A stretch of DNA of 64,000 nt from Protopterus annectens (GCF_019279795.1 NC_056738.1:479496785-479560784), one strand, 5' to 3'. Positions 10,848 to 21,938 are shown, counted from the first letter of the stretch. Notes: a model not told the origin generated them from the sequence alone. Numbers and translations: made by a program.

Positions 10848-13800
10848 TCACAGCTTTCAGACTATGTGTCTCAGGCTGGTGTGAGTCTAGTATTGAGCAG
10901 CATATTATGACCACATATGATGCAACAATACAATCAAAAAATGATTGATTTCAACAACTGGCAATCTTTCTTTCATCATTCTAAGGGGATCCAATATTTG
11001 TCAGCTTGAGAGGACATAGTTAAAGACCACGTTGCTTTGCCAAGCTTGGTCTACACCTTTCCCTTCTAAGCTTTTAAATACTAGCTAAAACTTTATCCAC
11101 CCCACCACAGTGTCTTTTTTAGGCAATACCAAATTGACAACCCTACCGATAGAGCAATATCAACTCAACTGAACCTCAGGGTGTTACTGATCAATGCCCA
11201 TAATATAAATAAAAAATGCACTCCCTCCAAGCCCTCTTCACACTCAAGAATATGGACATCTGTTTAAAGTGACAGAAAGTAATGGGGCAGTGCAAGGTTT
11301 CAGTGCCTTCCACACTTTTAGACCAGTAGCTGCACAGACAAGGGCTAAAGATGGAGGTGTCTCAATATACATCATTAACAATCATACCTCTAGGGTGGTC
11401 AAACAGGATGACATGCTGGAGTTCCTCCACAATCAGAACATCATATACAAAATCCTGTACCATAACCTAGCCAGCTATAGGTCACCCTCCATGTCCCAAG
11501 AAGCTCACAATGCATTCTTAAACCTACCAGAGACACTTATCATCCAATCTAACACCCTAATCATGGAAGAGACTTTAATTACCCCTCTATAAACTGGGAA
11601 TCCTACACAGCCTCAAATCTACAGGCACAGGCATTCCTGGACTTTGTAGATATAAACACCCTTGACCAAACAGTGAACATTCTCACTAGAGGCTCCAATT
11701 TGCTCACTAGAGACTCCAACATAGTAGACCTCATGCTTAGAAATATGGAAGGATGCTGTACCCTCCAATGTCTTGTCCAACCTGGTAATGTCCAAACATA
11801 AAGCTGTCTCCTAAAAAATCAAAATCAGTTCCATAATCCCATTAAAACCAATAACAGTCAGAACTATTCCATGGCAAATTACCTTTTATTAAGTGATGGT
11901 TTGTCAAAATTCAATGCCCCCCCCCCCAAACCCTGAGGATACAACAGCCTATGATGAATTGCTCTCAAAAACTCTATACAGCCATCTCAATGGCTGCATA
12001 GAGGCTGTTGTACCTACACGAAGTAAACCCAGGACTAGCCCCCAAAACAAACCACCCTGGTAGCATCTCAAATTAAACTGGATATACAACAAAAGGAAAA
12101 CAATATAGCAAAAATCAGGAAGAACAATTCCCATGAAGATAAAAACTCTCTCATCAAACTAAATAGGCAACTAAGAGGGCTAATTTGGTCAATCAAAGTC
12201 AGCTTTGAGGTTAAGATAGCCTCCCATGTGAAAGATAACCATAAGGCCTTCTTCAGCCATACCAGAACCCTCAAGGCCAGCCATACCTCTCAACTATCCA
12301 TGTTTTCTCAGACTGTCCAGATTTTTGCCTCACATGTTTGGTCAGTTCCTCATAAATGTATAGTTTTCTGGCAAATCACTGAGGATTGATGTCACTAAAT
12401 AATAATGTAAATTTCAGTTTCAGACTTCATATCCTTCAGAAAATGCATGCTAACACAAATCCTGTTATTAGTTTATAAGAGTATTATTTTAAATCTGCCC
12501 CTATTTTTTGGCCTTTGTCCCCCCATTATTTTAGGTTTTGTCCAGATTTCTTGTACTAAGAGGGTGAGAGATATCAGGGCAGTAAACAGCAATGTACCAT
12601 ATTCACTAGGCCTGGAGGTGTAGCAAACTTGTTAGCTGACAAATTCATTTCCATCTTTACTCCCCCCATTCCCAAACTTCCCTCTAAAAAAATGCCATCA
12701 AACATTACCCCTTCAACTATAACTAGAGAACTTGTACTGGCTGCTCTTTCTAAAGCTAGGAACATGGCCTCAATGGGCCCCAATAGCATTCCAGGATGTC
12801 TCCTGAATATTCTAAAATATGACTTATCAGAACACCCCTAGAGTCATTATTTAGCAATAGTCTGGCTTTGTGGCACATGAATGGAGGAGTATGCACATCA
12901 TTCCCTTTCATAAGGGAGGACCTGCAAAAGATCCTGGAAACTGCAGACCCATTAGTCTGACTAGTCCTATTTGTAAATTCATGGAAAAAAAATTATTATG
13001 GAAATTATCAACAAGGACATAGGAGACCTCCAAACACTGGATCCATCCTAGTTTGGCTTTGTTAAAGGAAGGTTATGCTTACTGTATCTGATGGACTTCT
13101 TTGAAAAGGTCACTAAGGCAATGGATGAAGGGAAAATGGTGCACACCGCCTACCAAGACCTGACTAAAACATTTGATACAGCACCCAACTTGGACATTGT
13201 CACCAAGCCTACAGAGCTAAGTATAATCCCATTTACAACACACTGGATAGCTAGCTAGCTTACTGATAGGACTCAGGAGGTTAGAATCGGGGGGGGGGGG
13301 CACCTCCACAAAAAGGCTGGTCACCAGTGGAGTCCCCCAGGGCTCTGTGCTAGGCACATTCTTCTTTGGCATCTACTTCTCAGATGTCAAAGCCAATGTC
13401 AAAGGACTCTGATTAACCAAGTTTGCAAATGATTGCAAACTGAAAATAATCATTGAATCCCACCAAGATGAGAACACCCTTCAGTAAAGTCTAACACAGA
13501 CAAATGCTTGGTGCCAAAGCCATAGCTTAAAGCTCAATACTGAGAAATGCATTATAGTGCCTTTTGGGAAGTCGACCACCCTGGTTAATTACATCATCAA
13601 TAAAACACCCCTAGAAGTTGATTCAGTAGTCAGGGATCTGGGAACTCTTGTAGATAGTAAATCTTTGACCAGCATATGTCCAAGGTGGTAAGGAAATCCT
13701 TTTATGTTACTCAGCTTATAATCAAGGGCATGGCATCTAAATCCAATGAGGTCATCATACCACTGTACTCGACCTTCATTAGACCCATTATAAAGTAGAA

Positions 13801-14347
13801 ACATGCAGCAGCTGGAATATCCACAAAGGTTCCTTAAAAAAAGAATACAGTGAGTAAACACAGTGTCCTACACTGATCACCTTAAAGCTCTGTCTCTTTA
13901 CTTGATATGATGCAGACTTCTGAGAGGTGATCTTTGCTTGCTATACAAGTCATCCTTGGATCCTGTTTTGATGAACCTTTTGCACATACACAAAACAACC
14001 AGCTTCAGAAGTACTAGATTAAAATACTTAAATTTTGCTTGTGGCATGAATGGAATATGTAGGAGAGACAGATATGTTTCTCAGAGAATTCTCATTCTCT
14101 GGAACAGGCTCCCCATTCATGTGATGCAGAGTTCCTCCCTATCCCTATCCCTATTTAAGTGCAACTTGGACCAAAGGATGGGTAATCAGAAATTCACCCC
14201 AGTATGGTGCTTACGTCTCTGATGGGTGGAGGCAGTCAATAAATCGCCACTATATATAAATCAAATTTGTCGGTCACATTTGGGTTGTACAGCTAGGCTT
14301 ATAAGGGCCATAGTGGTTGTTAGCTTAGTGTACACCTTTGAACATTT
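10848..14347 (+). mobile_element. CR1 LINE copy 3, decayed, 5'-truncated in the ORF1 esterase
   Basis: A plus-strand CR1 that begins inside ORF1 (DYVSQAGVSLVLSSIL, matching LSDHVAQAGMTLALSSIL in the minus-strand copy). It continues through the endonuclease (11,269-11,592, with AFLNLPETL and SYRSPSMS), the RT entry region (12,629-12,841, with KARNMASMGPNSIPGC), the palm (SGVPQGSVLG near 13,320, then TKFANDCKL) and the C-terminal domain (13,938-14,222, LILWNRLPIHV). The tail reads GCTAGGCTTATAAGGGCC and ends in a poor copy of the CR1 terminal repeat, immediately followed by a (CA)n tract. It carries many stops and frameshifts and is interrupted by a TIR element at 12,282-12,575. Confidence 0.9.
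12282..12575. mobile_element. Small TIR element (MITE), hAT-like, inside CR1
   Basis: An approximately 294-bp insertion in the CR1. It begins CATACCTCTCAACTATCC and ends GGTGAGAGATATC, an imperfect inverted copy of the start. The flanking 8-mers AGGCCAGC (12,274-12,281) and AGGGCAGT (12,576-12,583) agree at 6 of 8 positions, and the related CR1 at 48.1 kb has AAAGGCAGCAC uninterrupted at this point. That supports an 8-bp target duplication, as expected for hAT-type transposons. The inner sequence (GGCAAATCACTGAGGATTG; GGTTTTGTCCAGATTTC) recurs at 25.7, 41.0 and 57.2 kb, so this is a multi-copy family. It has no coding capacity. Confidence 0.75.
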
Positions 14348-14349
14348 CC

Positions 14350-14357
14350 CACACACA

Positions 14358-14411
<54 letters not shown>

Positions 14412-14438
14412 CACACACGCACACACGCACACACGCAT

Positions 14439-14491
<53 letters not shown>
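14350..14491. repeat. (CA)n microsatellite
   Basis: About 140 bases of mostly perfect CA dinucleotides with a few CG and TG interruptions near the middle. It abuts the 3' end of a CR1. Long open frames across it are an artefact of the dinucleotide period. Confidence 0.98.
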
Positions 14492-14493
<2 letters not shown>

Positions 14494-14684
14494 GTACATG
14501 AGCACATATGCACATACACATGGACAGCATAGGATTCTATGATATCCAGACACAGGATTCCAAATATTTCATTTATCTAATTGTTTTCTTATTTTTTCAT
14601 TAGTATTATTTTTGAGTATATGTAGCAAGATTTTTACTTTGTAGATGGGGGGTTGGAAGCTTTATTGATAGTGTGTAGAAACAA

Positions 14685-14775
14685 TGGCCAGGATTCAGAA
14701 AGGGTTACCATGAGACATCAGCCCTTCTATGAGTGGTCAACACCTCATGGTAACCCTTTCTGATTTAGAGATAGG
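14685..14775. repeat. Perfect 20-bp inverted repeat (hairpin)
   Basis: The arm at 14,695-14,714 (CAGAAAGGGTTACCATGAG core) is the exact reverse complement of 14,744-14,763, with a 29-base loop. Weaker pairing continues outward (GGCCAGGATT against ATTTAGAGATAGGCC), giving a fold of roughly 90 bases. It may be a very short foldback transposon. I saw no other copy in the window. Confidence 0.7.
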
Positions 14776-14855
14776 CCCATAACAGTGATTTTCCTTGGCT
14801 GGGAGTTCTGTTTTGCCAAGGTGTAAGATAATGAGGCAATACAGAGGAGTAGCTA

Positions 14856-15247
14856 ATGTTAATTATCCATTTGCTGTCTCCCAGAAATGCCTGTGGTAAT
14901 TTATTTACTCTGTCAAGAAATTTAGAGAATTACTTGATTTGTAAATTAGTATGGTCAGTCATGAAAATTAACAGGACCAAAATGCTGTGGTTACCCCTTG
15001 AAGGAGCAAACTGCATAGAAAATTGGAAATTGTGGAAACAATACATGCAGAATAATGTTTTAGAGAATGAGTGAGGTTTACATGAAGACAGGAATTTTAC
15101 AATTTATGTAATGTTGGACTGATAATAATTGTATAAACCAATCTATGTGATGTATAATGTTTGTAACTATGAACATGGTTTGTTTTCTTTTATATAAATA
15201 TATTTTTGCCTGTGTCGTAAGTGATAATTCAATAAAAATGTTAAAAA
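14856..15247 (+). mobile_element. Possible LINE (L1-like) 3' end
   Basis: A short plus-strand frame ends in NWKLWKQYMQNNVLENE, followed by about 170 bases of AT-rich untranslated sequence and AATAAAAATGTTAAAAAAA. The shape (C-terminal Trp/Lys-rich tail, polyadenylation signal, A-run) resembles the end of an L1-type LINE. No upstream RT motif supports it, so a host transcript end or chance is also possible. Confidence 0.3.
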
Positions 15248-15449
15248 AATCTTAGCTCAGTCTTAGAAAGCTGTTAAAATAATGTGCTTTTCATCAGCCT
15301 GCTTTTTTGAAAGCTGTTAAGTCTGAAGCAATACATCTGCCATTGTATAGTAATGGTTATCTGACTCACTAATTTACCAGTGCACCACAAATTTGTTAAA
15401 ACATGAGACTAAATGAGGGACAGTTGATAGCTTTTATGATTACTCCCAA

Positions 15450-15773
15450 CTATGCCTCTCAACTTTTTTTTGCTTAAGAATTCTGGACAAGGTCAACAAT
15501 AATAAAGAGACAAAGACCCAAATTCATGGACATTTTTGTAAGTATAACCATATTTCACTTAAAAAGTAACACAGCAAGAGGTTTTGCATCAGTGTGCACT
15601 TTCTGAACAATAAGTATGTAACTATAACACCTGGCATTATTGACTGACTGTAGAACTCATTGATTTTCCAGAAAAATAAAACCTTTTAAGCATTTTTGAG
15701 GGACAGAGCAAAAAAAAAAAAAGTGCAGCAAAATCAGGACTGTTTTGAAAAATAAGAGACAGTTGGAAGCATC
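15450..15773. mobile_element. Possible diverged TIR element
   Basis: It starts CTATGCCTCTCAAC and ends GTTGGAAGCATC, an imperfect inverted pair resembling the CATACCTCTCAAC ends of the 12.3-kb MITE family, and its length (about 324 bp) is similar. The interior does not match the other copies well, and I could not find a convincing target duplication. Confidence 0.4.
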
Positions 15774-17399
15774 CACTGGCCCACACATACATACTTACAC
15801 ACAATAGCCACTTGTATAACTGACTGCAGACTTCAGATATTTGATTATGATCAAATGAATGAATGCATGAATAAATAACTGTCACTCAGGAATTTAACCC
15901 ACTGCAACCAATTGCCTCTTAGTTCACCATTCAAGGAGAAAGCTAAAAAATGTTGAGCAACAAAAGACCAAAATCAAGCTCAGATATTGCTTTTAATAAC
16001 TAAGTATATTATACTTAGAAAGTTGCTAGAGTAGCAGGCTTTACATGTTTTTTTTTCCTGAAGTCTGTTAAGTCTGCAACCCAAATGACTTGTCACTATT
16101 TAGCAATTACATTCCATTTATTTATCTTTGCTTATCGGAAAAGTCTTATTGGGAAAAAAACTTTTTCAGCAGAGGGGAGAAAAGCTCCACATTTAACAAA
16201 GGTTTTGACATATACATAAAATACAGTTACATGTTATCAGAAGGAATAGCTTGCATAAACATAATTTAGAAAAAGAACACATAGCATGCATAAGTATATA
16301 CAATGTTGCCAGAACACCACAAATTGTGCAAGAAAACAGATCGATATACGAGTCAAAATCAGGGGCAGTTAGGAGTTTCTGTGCCCCCCCACCTTTACCT
16401 GTCAGCTTCTTTGCTCAAGAATGAGGTTGCCTGTACTTTGCCAATAGAAAGGTATCCTCTCTGCTTCATGCAGCAGCCCAGTGACACTTGTTGAGCGAAG
16501 TTTTCGACTTCCTCAACATTAGTTTGGATTTGTCAGAATAACATTAATGAGCCTAGCTAACAAATGGATTGAGCTGATTTTTTTTCTTTGTTTTTTAAAC
16601 TTGGAGTCAGATAACCTTGAAATTCCACACATGCACGTGAAGTCCAAATAACTGAAACAAAGCAAAACGATGGAAAGTTGAAAAATAATAGTTGGCTTTC
16701 CAAACTTATTTAATGCAGTTTTGTTTTTCTTTATTTTTTATATTTGTAATCTGGGTGGGGGGGCTTGCATCCCAGCAAACCTGTACCATAAGCCAGCACA
16801 ATGCATGTGTCACTAGGGATAATTATGACTGCCAAGTGATTTTTGCACCAGATGTAAAGAGGAGTAATTTGTAGATATGCAAAGCAGCCAGTAACGAGCT
16901 CGTTTCTCATTGTTGCTAAACATGTCTCTATATTAGTAACCATTTGAAATGCTAGGGTGAAACACTGGCTGTATAGAAAATAATGGTTGTCAGACTGAGA
17001 TTGTTCCAGTTAGATAGTTTTATTTTTTTTCAGAGGGGAGCTTTTTATTTATTACAGATTTTTACGTGTGGCAATAACGTCCTGATTTATTTCAAAGAGG
17101 TTAGGAATATGATATTTATAAAACATTGTGATGACCTTTTTAATGTAATGTACACATTTTCATTTTTTTTTTCTTTTTAAGTTTGAAATTGTTGCTGATT
17201 TATTTCTTTGAGGATAATTGGTCATTTTCTGCTGTGTGGGAGTATTAATTTATAAGTTTTTCTCATTATAATTTTTAAGTATTTTATGCCTATTACTTTG
17301 AAAGTGCCATGGTTCTTGCATTATTTATAAAGATGAATTGCTTTCCAAGTTTTTGGTATATCTGATTGATTTATTTAAAATTTTGTTAATTCTTGTTGA
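15774..17399. other. Unassigned AT-rich stretch
   Basis: I see nothing I can name. Poly(T) runs are frequent. The last part may include eroded Penelope sequence belonging to the 3' end that follows. Confidence 0.4.
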
Positions 17400-17770
17400 A
17401 TTGCGACTGTATAATCTTTACAACTATTTTCATATTTATGTACATTTTAGCCTTTTTAAACAGAATTTAACTTTCTATATGATTGCTTTACACAATATGG
17501 TGGATACTTAATGACTTGCCAATGAAAACGGTTTACCAAGTAAGCAATCAGCATTTATACAGAGACTTATACAGAGACTTTTACTTAGCATGCATTTTCC
17601 ATCTGAAGAAGTCTGTTTGGAGATGAAAACGCTGTTCATTACTCTGTTAAAGTGTTAATGTGTATGTACTGTGACCCGAAGGGGTATTTTGTAAGAGTTT
17701 CTATTTTTTATGAAGTGGAGGGATTATTAAACATTTTTACTGCAACCAGAGGTCTTCATGGGCTTTTTCC
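17400..17770 (+). mobile_element. Penelope-like element 3' end (fragment)
   Basis: The stretch contains CATCTGAAGAAGTCTG at about 17,600, followed by GGAGATGAAAACG. It has the same layout as the ends of the two Penelope elements at 54-55 kb and 61.0 kb: a CTGAAGAAG core, a short hairpin, GAAA(A)C, then an AT-rich end. No coding part is attached. A small direct repeat (TTATACAGAGACT twice) lies just before it at 17,557-17,582. The outer limits are approximate. Confidence 0.55.
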
Positions 17771-18053
17771 AAGTGCTTAGAGGCTTTTGAATTTCATAAC
17801 AAGAACTTAAAGAGTTAGTAGTTAGTCTAGTATTCCCTGAGCTCAGACTCCCCAAGTAGACTCTCTAAGGAGCCAAGTTACTAAGCATGAGTCACCAAAG
17901 TTTATCTCCCTCATCTCTGTGTTCCATAGGAAATCACTGGTTCATAGGTTCATAGGTTGGTACTAGGCTATCGGCCCTAGGGCCTATACAAGCCTAGCCA
18001 TAACAATTCCCTGGCTATTTCTTCCCACACTATTTACTTCTCTGGACCCCTGT

Positions 18054-18950
18054 CTAGCAGGGTGACTGACATGATCCCCAGGGGGAATTTCCTTTCTCCC
18101 ATCTCTTGTCAAGGTTTCTTTTGAAGAGGGCCAAAGAGGCGCTCAGCTTGACATATATGGGCAGTCTATTCCAGAGTCTGGGGAGTCTCTGGGTCAGAAA
18201 CCTATCCCTCCAGCATGTTTTATTTATTGTGATGACAAGGTTTAGATCCCTGGAGCATGTGGCTCTGTGGGATTGGGATTTCTTTAAGTGTAGCATGTCC
18301 AACAGCTCTGTGTTTGACATGGCCTTGTATGTTAAGCAGACATCGCCTCTGAGTAGACGATATGCGACAGAGTATAGCTGGAGTTTTTTAAGGCGGTCAG
18401 CGTAGAGCATCTGCATTAGGCCTGTGATTCTTTTAGTGAGGTATTTCTGTGGCCTTTTCAGTTGTTGCAGGTGTCTTGAGAGGTACATACCAAATGGGGT
18501 GTTGTATTCTATAATGGGTCTAATGAGGGATGAGTACAGTGGGACAATGACCTCATTTTTTCTGGAGGAAAAGTCCTTAGTGATGAGGTGTGCCACATGG
18601 AAGGATTTCCTGACTGTTGTGGTGATGCGGTCATCAAAGATGAGACCACTATCCACCTTTGTCCCTAAGTCTCTTATCACACTTTTGGTGTTTAGTGTAC
18701 TGCAACCTATGTGGTAATTGACAGGTACATGTCTTTTCCCAAAGGGGATAACTATACATTTCTTGGCATTGAGCTTGAGCCCATAGCTCTGGCACCAAGC
18801 ATCATTTGGGGATTCAATAATGGCTCCCAGTTTGCAGTCATCTGCGAACTTTGTTAGCCAGAGTCCCTTACTGTTGGCCTGTACTTCAGAGAAGTAGATG
18901 CCAAGCAAGAGCGATCCAAGGACTGAGCCCTGAGGTACTCCACTTGTCAC
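18054..18950 (-). CDS. CR1 ORF2 reverse transcriptase, C-terminal part (299 codons)
   Basis: The longest intact LINE frame in the window. It opens with TSGVPQGSVLG (RT motif B) at the N-terminus. LTKFADDCKLG near residue 38 is the catalytic FADD box with both aspartates present. The thumb and the CR1-type C-terminal domain follow: VIRDLGTKVDSGLIF, then VPLYSSLIRPIIEYNT, QLKRPQKYLTKRI and LPRLWNRLPIYV. It makes cDNA from CR1 RNA at a nicked target. The start given is only the first Met after an upstream break; the true ORF2 begins at 21,084. Confidence 0.92.
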   Translation of the reverse strand: MTSGVPQGSVLGSLLLGIYFSEVQANSKGLWLTKFADDCKLGAIIESPNDAWCQSYGLKLNAKKCIVIPFGKRHVPVNYHIGCSTLNTKSVIRDLGTKVDSGLIFDDRITTTVRKSFHVAHLITKDFSSRKNEVIVPLYSSLIRPIIEYNTPFGMYLSRHLQQLKRPQKYLTKRITGLMQMLYADRLKKLQLYSVAYRLLRGDVCLTYKAMSNTELLDMLHLKKSQSHRATCSRDLNLVITINKTCWRDRFLTQRLPRLWNRLPIYVKLSASLALFKRNLDKRWEKGNSPWGSCQSPC

Positions 18951-19059
18951 TTGTCTGGAGCTGGATTTGGAGTTGGCTACTTTTACAGTCTGGGTTCTGT
19001 CAGTAAGCCGGTTGGCAACCCATCAAGTGATGTAGGGATTAATGCCCAGATTAGTAAGT

Positions 19060-19716
19060 CTATCTATGATTCCAGAGTGGGGGGATGGTGTCAAAGGCCT
19101 TGACAAGGTACAGATAGGCTGTATGGACCGCCTTACCCTTGTCCACGGCTCTGGAGACTGATTTGAAGAAGTCAGTCAGGTTCAGGAGACAAGATCGGCC
19201 CTTCACAAACCCAAACTGGGTGGGGTCCAGTGTTTGAAGGTTGCCAATGTCTTTGTTTATAAGTTCCATGATAATACATTCCATGGCCTTGCAGATCAGG
19301 CTCGTCAGACTGATGGGGTGGTAGTTCCTGGGATCCAAGGTGGATCCCCCCTTGTGGAGTGGGATAACTGTAGCTGTGCACTGCTCAGTGGGCACGAAGC
19401 CTGAGGTGAGGCTATGATTAAACAGGACACTTAGGTGAGGTGCCAGTTCATTGTGTAGTTAATGTATTACACAGCCCAGAATGTCATCTGGTCCCATGGA
19501 TGCTGTATTCTTAGCTTTGGAGAGTGTGTTTTTTACCTGTGTGGCCATTATTACCAGAATTTGGCAATCTTCCAGTATTGAGATGGGCCATTTAGGGGGG
19601 TGAGAAGGGAGTAAAGTTGGCACTGAACTGATCTGCCAGAATATTGGCAATATCCTTGGGATCAATATATTTAATGCCATTCTGTTGTAGCTCAGAGCAG
19701 ATCTGAGCATTGCCAT
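19060..19716 (-). pseudogene. CR1 ORF2 reverse transcriptase, N-terminal part
   Basis: Frame pieces at 19,060-19,395 and 19,459-19,716 carry the RT entry motifs. These are LSKAKNTASMGPDDILGC (the piece before the fingers), ATVIPLHKGGSTLDPRNYHP, FGFVKGRSCLLNLTDFF and AYLYLVKAFDTIPP (motif A region). Frameshifts separate them from each other and from the catalytic part downstream. Together with 18,054-18,950 they account for a whole CR1 RT domain. Confidence 0.85.
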
Positions 19717-19823
19717 TTATATTCTTGACATAGTTATAGAATGCCTTGTGGTTGTCTTTGGAATCTTTGACAATTTTATTTTCATAACTAGCTTTGGTGG
19801 ATTTATGAGGGATCTCAGCTTCT

Positions 19824-20090
19824 AGGGTGGCGCGATGGTGCAGCGGTTAATGCTGTCGCCTCACAGCAAGAGGTTCTCTGGTTCGATTCTCGGCTGGGGT
19901 GCCTTCTGTGTGGAGTTTGCATGTTCTCCCTGCATTCACGTGGGTTTCCTCTGGGTACTCCGGTTTCCTCCCACATTCTAAAGACATGCTTCTGGAGCAT
20001 TTCTCCCCGGGCCTCTGCTGAAAACAGGATCTGTGGAACCTAGTCAGACTTTCCCGGTCAACAAATGTAAAACAAAATAAAAAAAATTAA
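19824..20090 (+). mobile_element. V-SINE inserted in CR1
   Basis: A well-preserved V-SINE. The tRNA-derived head has an A box (TGGTGCAGCGGTTAATG) and a B box (GGTTCGATTCT). The conserved V core follows (GTGTGGAGTTTGCATGTTCT, then TCCGGTTTCCTCCCAC and AAAGACATGC), then a tail ending ACTTTCCCGGTCAAC and an A-rich run. It splits the CR1 endonuclease-to-RT linker in the opposite orientation. V-SINEs are known from teleosts, lungfish and lampreys. A second copy lies at 37,079-37,325. The internal Pol III promoter boxes are intact by eye. Confidence 0.88.
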
Positions 20091-20205
20091 TTCTTACTGA
20101 GGCTGGTAAGGGAGTTTTTTGCATCCTGGGATTTTCTTCTTTTCTGCAACAGTTTCTTCCTTTTGTTGTAAAGTTTGTTTATGGCAGGGGACCACCAGAT
20201 TGGCT

Positions 20206-21084
20206 TCATTTTTTGGAGGAGAGCATCTTGGTTCTATTTGGGATGGTACGATTCATGCATGAGTGGATGTGCTCATACAGTGCCTTAGTGTAGGATTCAG
20301 CAGTCAAACATTCAGTTCCAGTCTGCATGGATGTCATGACATTTGTCACTTCTGACTTGAGTAGCATGAAGATGGCTTTGGAGAAGATTTTTAAGGAGGT
20401 TTCCTTACTGGGGGCTGGGGGTGGGATGTGGATGTTAATGGTGATTAGCTTATGGTCAGACCTGACCAACAAGGGGGTGACCATAGGTGTGGAGCATCGA
20501 TTTCCCATGTTGGTAATGACCAGGTCTAGGATATTGGATCTCCTGGTGGGACTATGGATTAGTTGAGCCAGGGCGTTGGAACTTATGAATTCCAGGAACC
20601 GTTGGGCAAAGGTGTTGGTACATGAGTAGTTTTCCCAGTTAATGGCATGGTAGTTGAAATCACCCAGTATTAGGGTGTTTGGTTTTATCTTAATATTTTC
20701 CAGTATGTTTAGAAAGGTGTAGTGAGAATCTTTGGACATGGTGGGGGATCTGTAGCAAGCTACAATTTGGATTGCAGTCTTACCTAGTGTTAGTTGCACC
20801 TGGAGAATTTCAGATGCATTGTGTTGGGCAACTAGCCTGGTGGTGTGAATATCCTTGGTGAATATGGACACTCCTCCACCTTTAGTGTTTCGGTCCTAGT
20901 TTGGTGGCCGAAAAGTGTGGTAAGAGTTGTAGCCTGGTATTGCAGGGGTCCTCTCTGGAGCCTTTAACCAGCTCTCAGTTACTGCACAGATATCAATGTT
21001 CTCCATTTTTAGGAGTGCCTTGAGAGAGTGCATTTTGAGGTTTAGACTTCTAGCATTGAGTAGCATTACCTTCAGAATTTGCAT
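20206..21084 (-). CDS. CR1 ORF2 endonuclease domain
   Basis: ORF2 starts at 21,084 (MQILKVMLLNARSL). The first piece ends near 20,896 and has AVTESWLKA, the family's Glu-bearing metal motif. The second piece (20,206-20,871) has VACYRSPTMS, then TLILGDFNYHAINWE near residue 95 and a late LVRSDHKLITI with the catalytic SDH. This AP-type endonuclease nicks the target. A single stop or frameshift lies between the pieces near 20,880. The ATG overlaps the ORF1 stop by 13 bases in another frame, so translation of ORF2 probably depends on reinitiation or a frame change. Confidence 0.88.
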
Positions 21085-21938
21085 GCTTGTACCTGTTGCG
21101 GTGGTGGTTTTGTCCTTTGAACTTTACCTAAAAAAGGCACTATAGAGGTGGCAAGAGCCTTAGCCAGTAACCTGAATCCCAGGGGTGACAGGTGCAGACC
21201 ATCTCTGGCAAAGCATCGTGGTCTGTCGATCATGTCGTCCCAGGCAGACAGATACTGGATCCCCTTGGAATGACACCAGAAGCTTAGCCAATTGTTGAAG
21301 TCAATCATTTTGTCCTTATATTGTGGTATCATTCTGGGCGAAGGCAGGATGCTACTCAGGGCTAGAGTCATACCTGCCTGGGCCACATGATCTGAGAGCT
21401 CTTCCATGTCTCTTTTCATGTAGTCCAGGGAGGTACATCTCAAGTTATTCCCTCCAACATGGACAATGACAGAGTCATATTTGTACTTGTTGTGGAGTGA
21501 CTTGAGTGCATGCGTTATATGGTAGATCCTGGCACCCGACAGGCAGCTGACTGTAATTTTCTCCTTGTTCAACCTGGTGAGTGGGACATCAGTGTGCCTG
21601 AGTATAGAGTCACCTATGACTAAAGTGTTAGGTACGTTGTCTTGCCTTAGGGGCTGTTGCTGGGTGGCACACTGGTGTTGTGAGCTATGTGACACTTTGG
21701 TTGTGATTGATGTTTGTTTGCGTTTCAGCTTCAGAGGTCCTTGTTGCTTGGGCAGGTTACAGTTAAGGGCCTCCGCATATGTGGATTTAATGTTGCTATG
21801 TGTGGGTGTTGGTGATATGGGTTTAGAAGGGCTATGTGTTACTTTAGGTGTAGTGTGGGTGTTAACCTTCTCCTCTTGACTGTCCAGCATGTCTTGGGTG
21901 GAGAGAGCTTTGCTTCCAGCTTGGCTATGTAAGTGCAT
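21072..21938 (-). CDS. CR1 ORF1 esterase (SGNH-type) domain
   Basis: A 288-codon frame with an SGNH hydrolase fold signature. LVIGDSILRH has GDS at residues 109-111 (nucleophile Ser). VHVGGNNL at 159-166 corresponds to the GxND block, with Asn where Asp is usual. DGLHLSPLG at 246-254 has the Asp and His of the triad. Esterase domains in ORF1 are an established feature of CR1-type LINEs. Their role is unclear, perhaps in membrane or lipid interaction during particle formation. The N-terminal hundred residues are low complexity (Ser, Thr, Pro, His, Lys). The frame joins the zinc-finger part (21,839-22,129) only across a frameshift near 21,900. Confidence 0.9.
   Translation of the reverse strand: MHLHSQAGSKALSTQDMLDSQEEKVNTHTTPKVTHSPSKPISPTPTHSNIKSTYAEALNCNLPKQQGPLKLKRKQTSITTKVSHSSQHQCATQQQPLRQDNVPNTLVIGDSILRHTDVPLTRLNKEKITVSCLSGARIYHITHALKSLHNKYKYDSVIVHVGGNNLRCTSLDYMKRDMEELSDHVAQAGMTLALSSILPSPRMIPQYKDKMIDFNNWLSFWCHSKGIQYLSAWDDMIDRPRCFARDGLHLSPLGFRLLAKALATSIVPFLGKVQRTKPPPQQVQACKF

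Noticed and set aside
14856-15074. Independent host gene end
   Set aside because: No splice sites or family similarity; the A-run after AATAAA fits a LINE tail better, but neither is proven.
15450-15773. Secure member of the CATACCTCTCAAC MITE family
   Set aside because: Only the ends resemble the family and no 8-bp duplication was found; kept as a low-confidence feature only.
18106-18717. Plus-strand frames over the CR1 copy
   Set aside because: They are shadows of the minus-strand CR1 reverse transcriptase, which has clear motifs.
19824-19900. tRNA gene
   Set aside because: The A and B boxes belong to the head of a V-SINE, with the V core attached; there is no cloverleaf 3' half.
21565-21879. 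104-codon plus-strand frame
   Set aside because: It overlaps the minus-strand CR1 ORF1 esterase and has no motif of its own.
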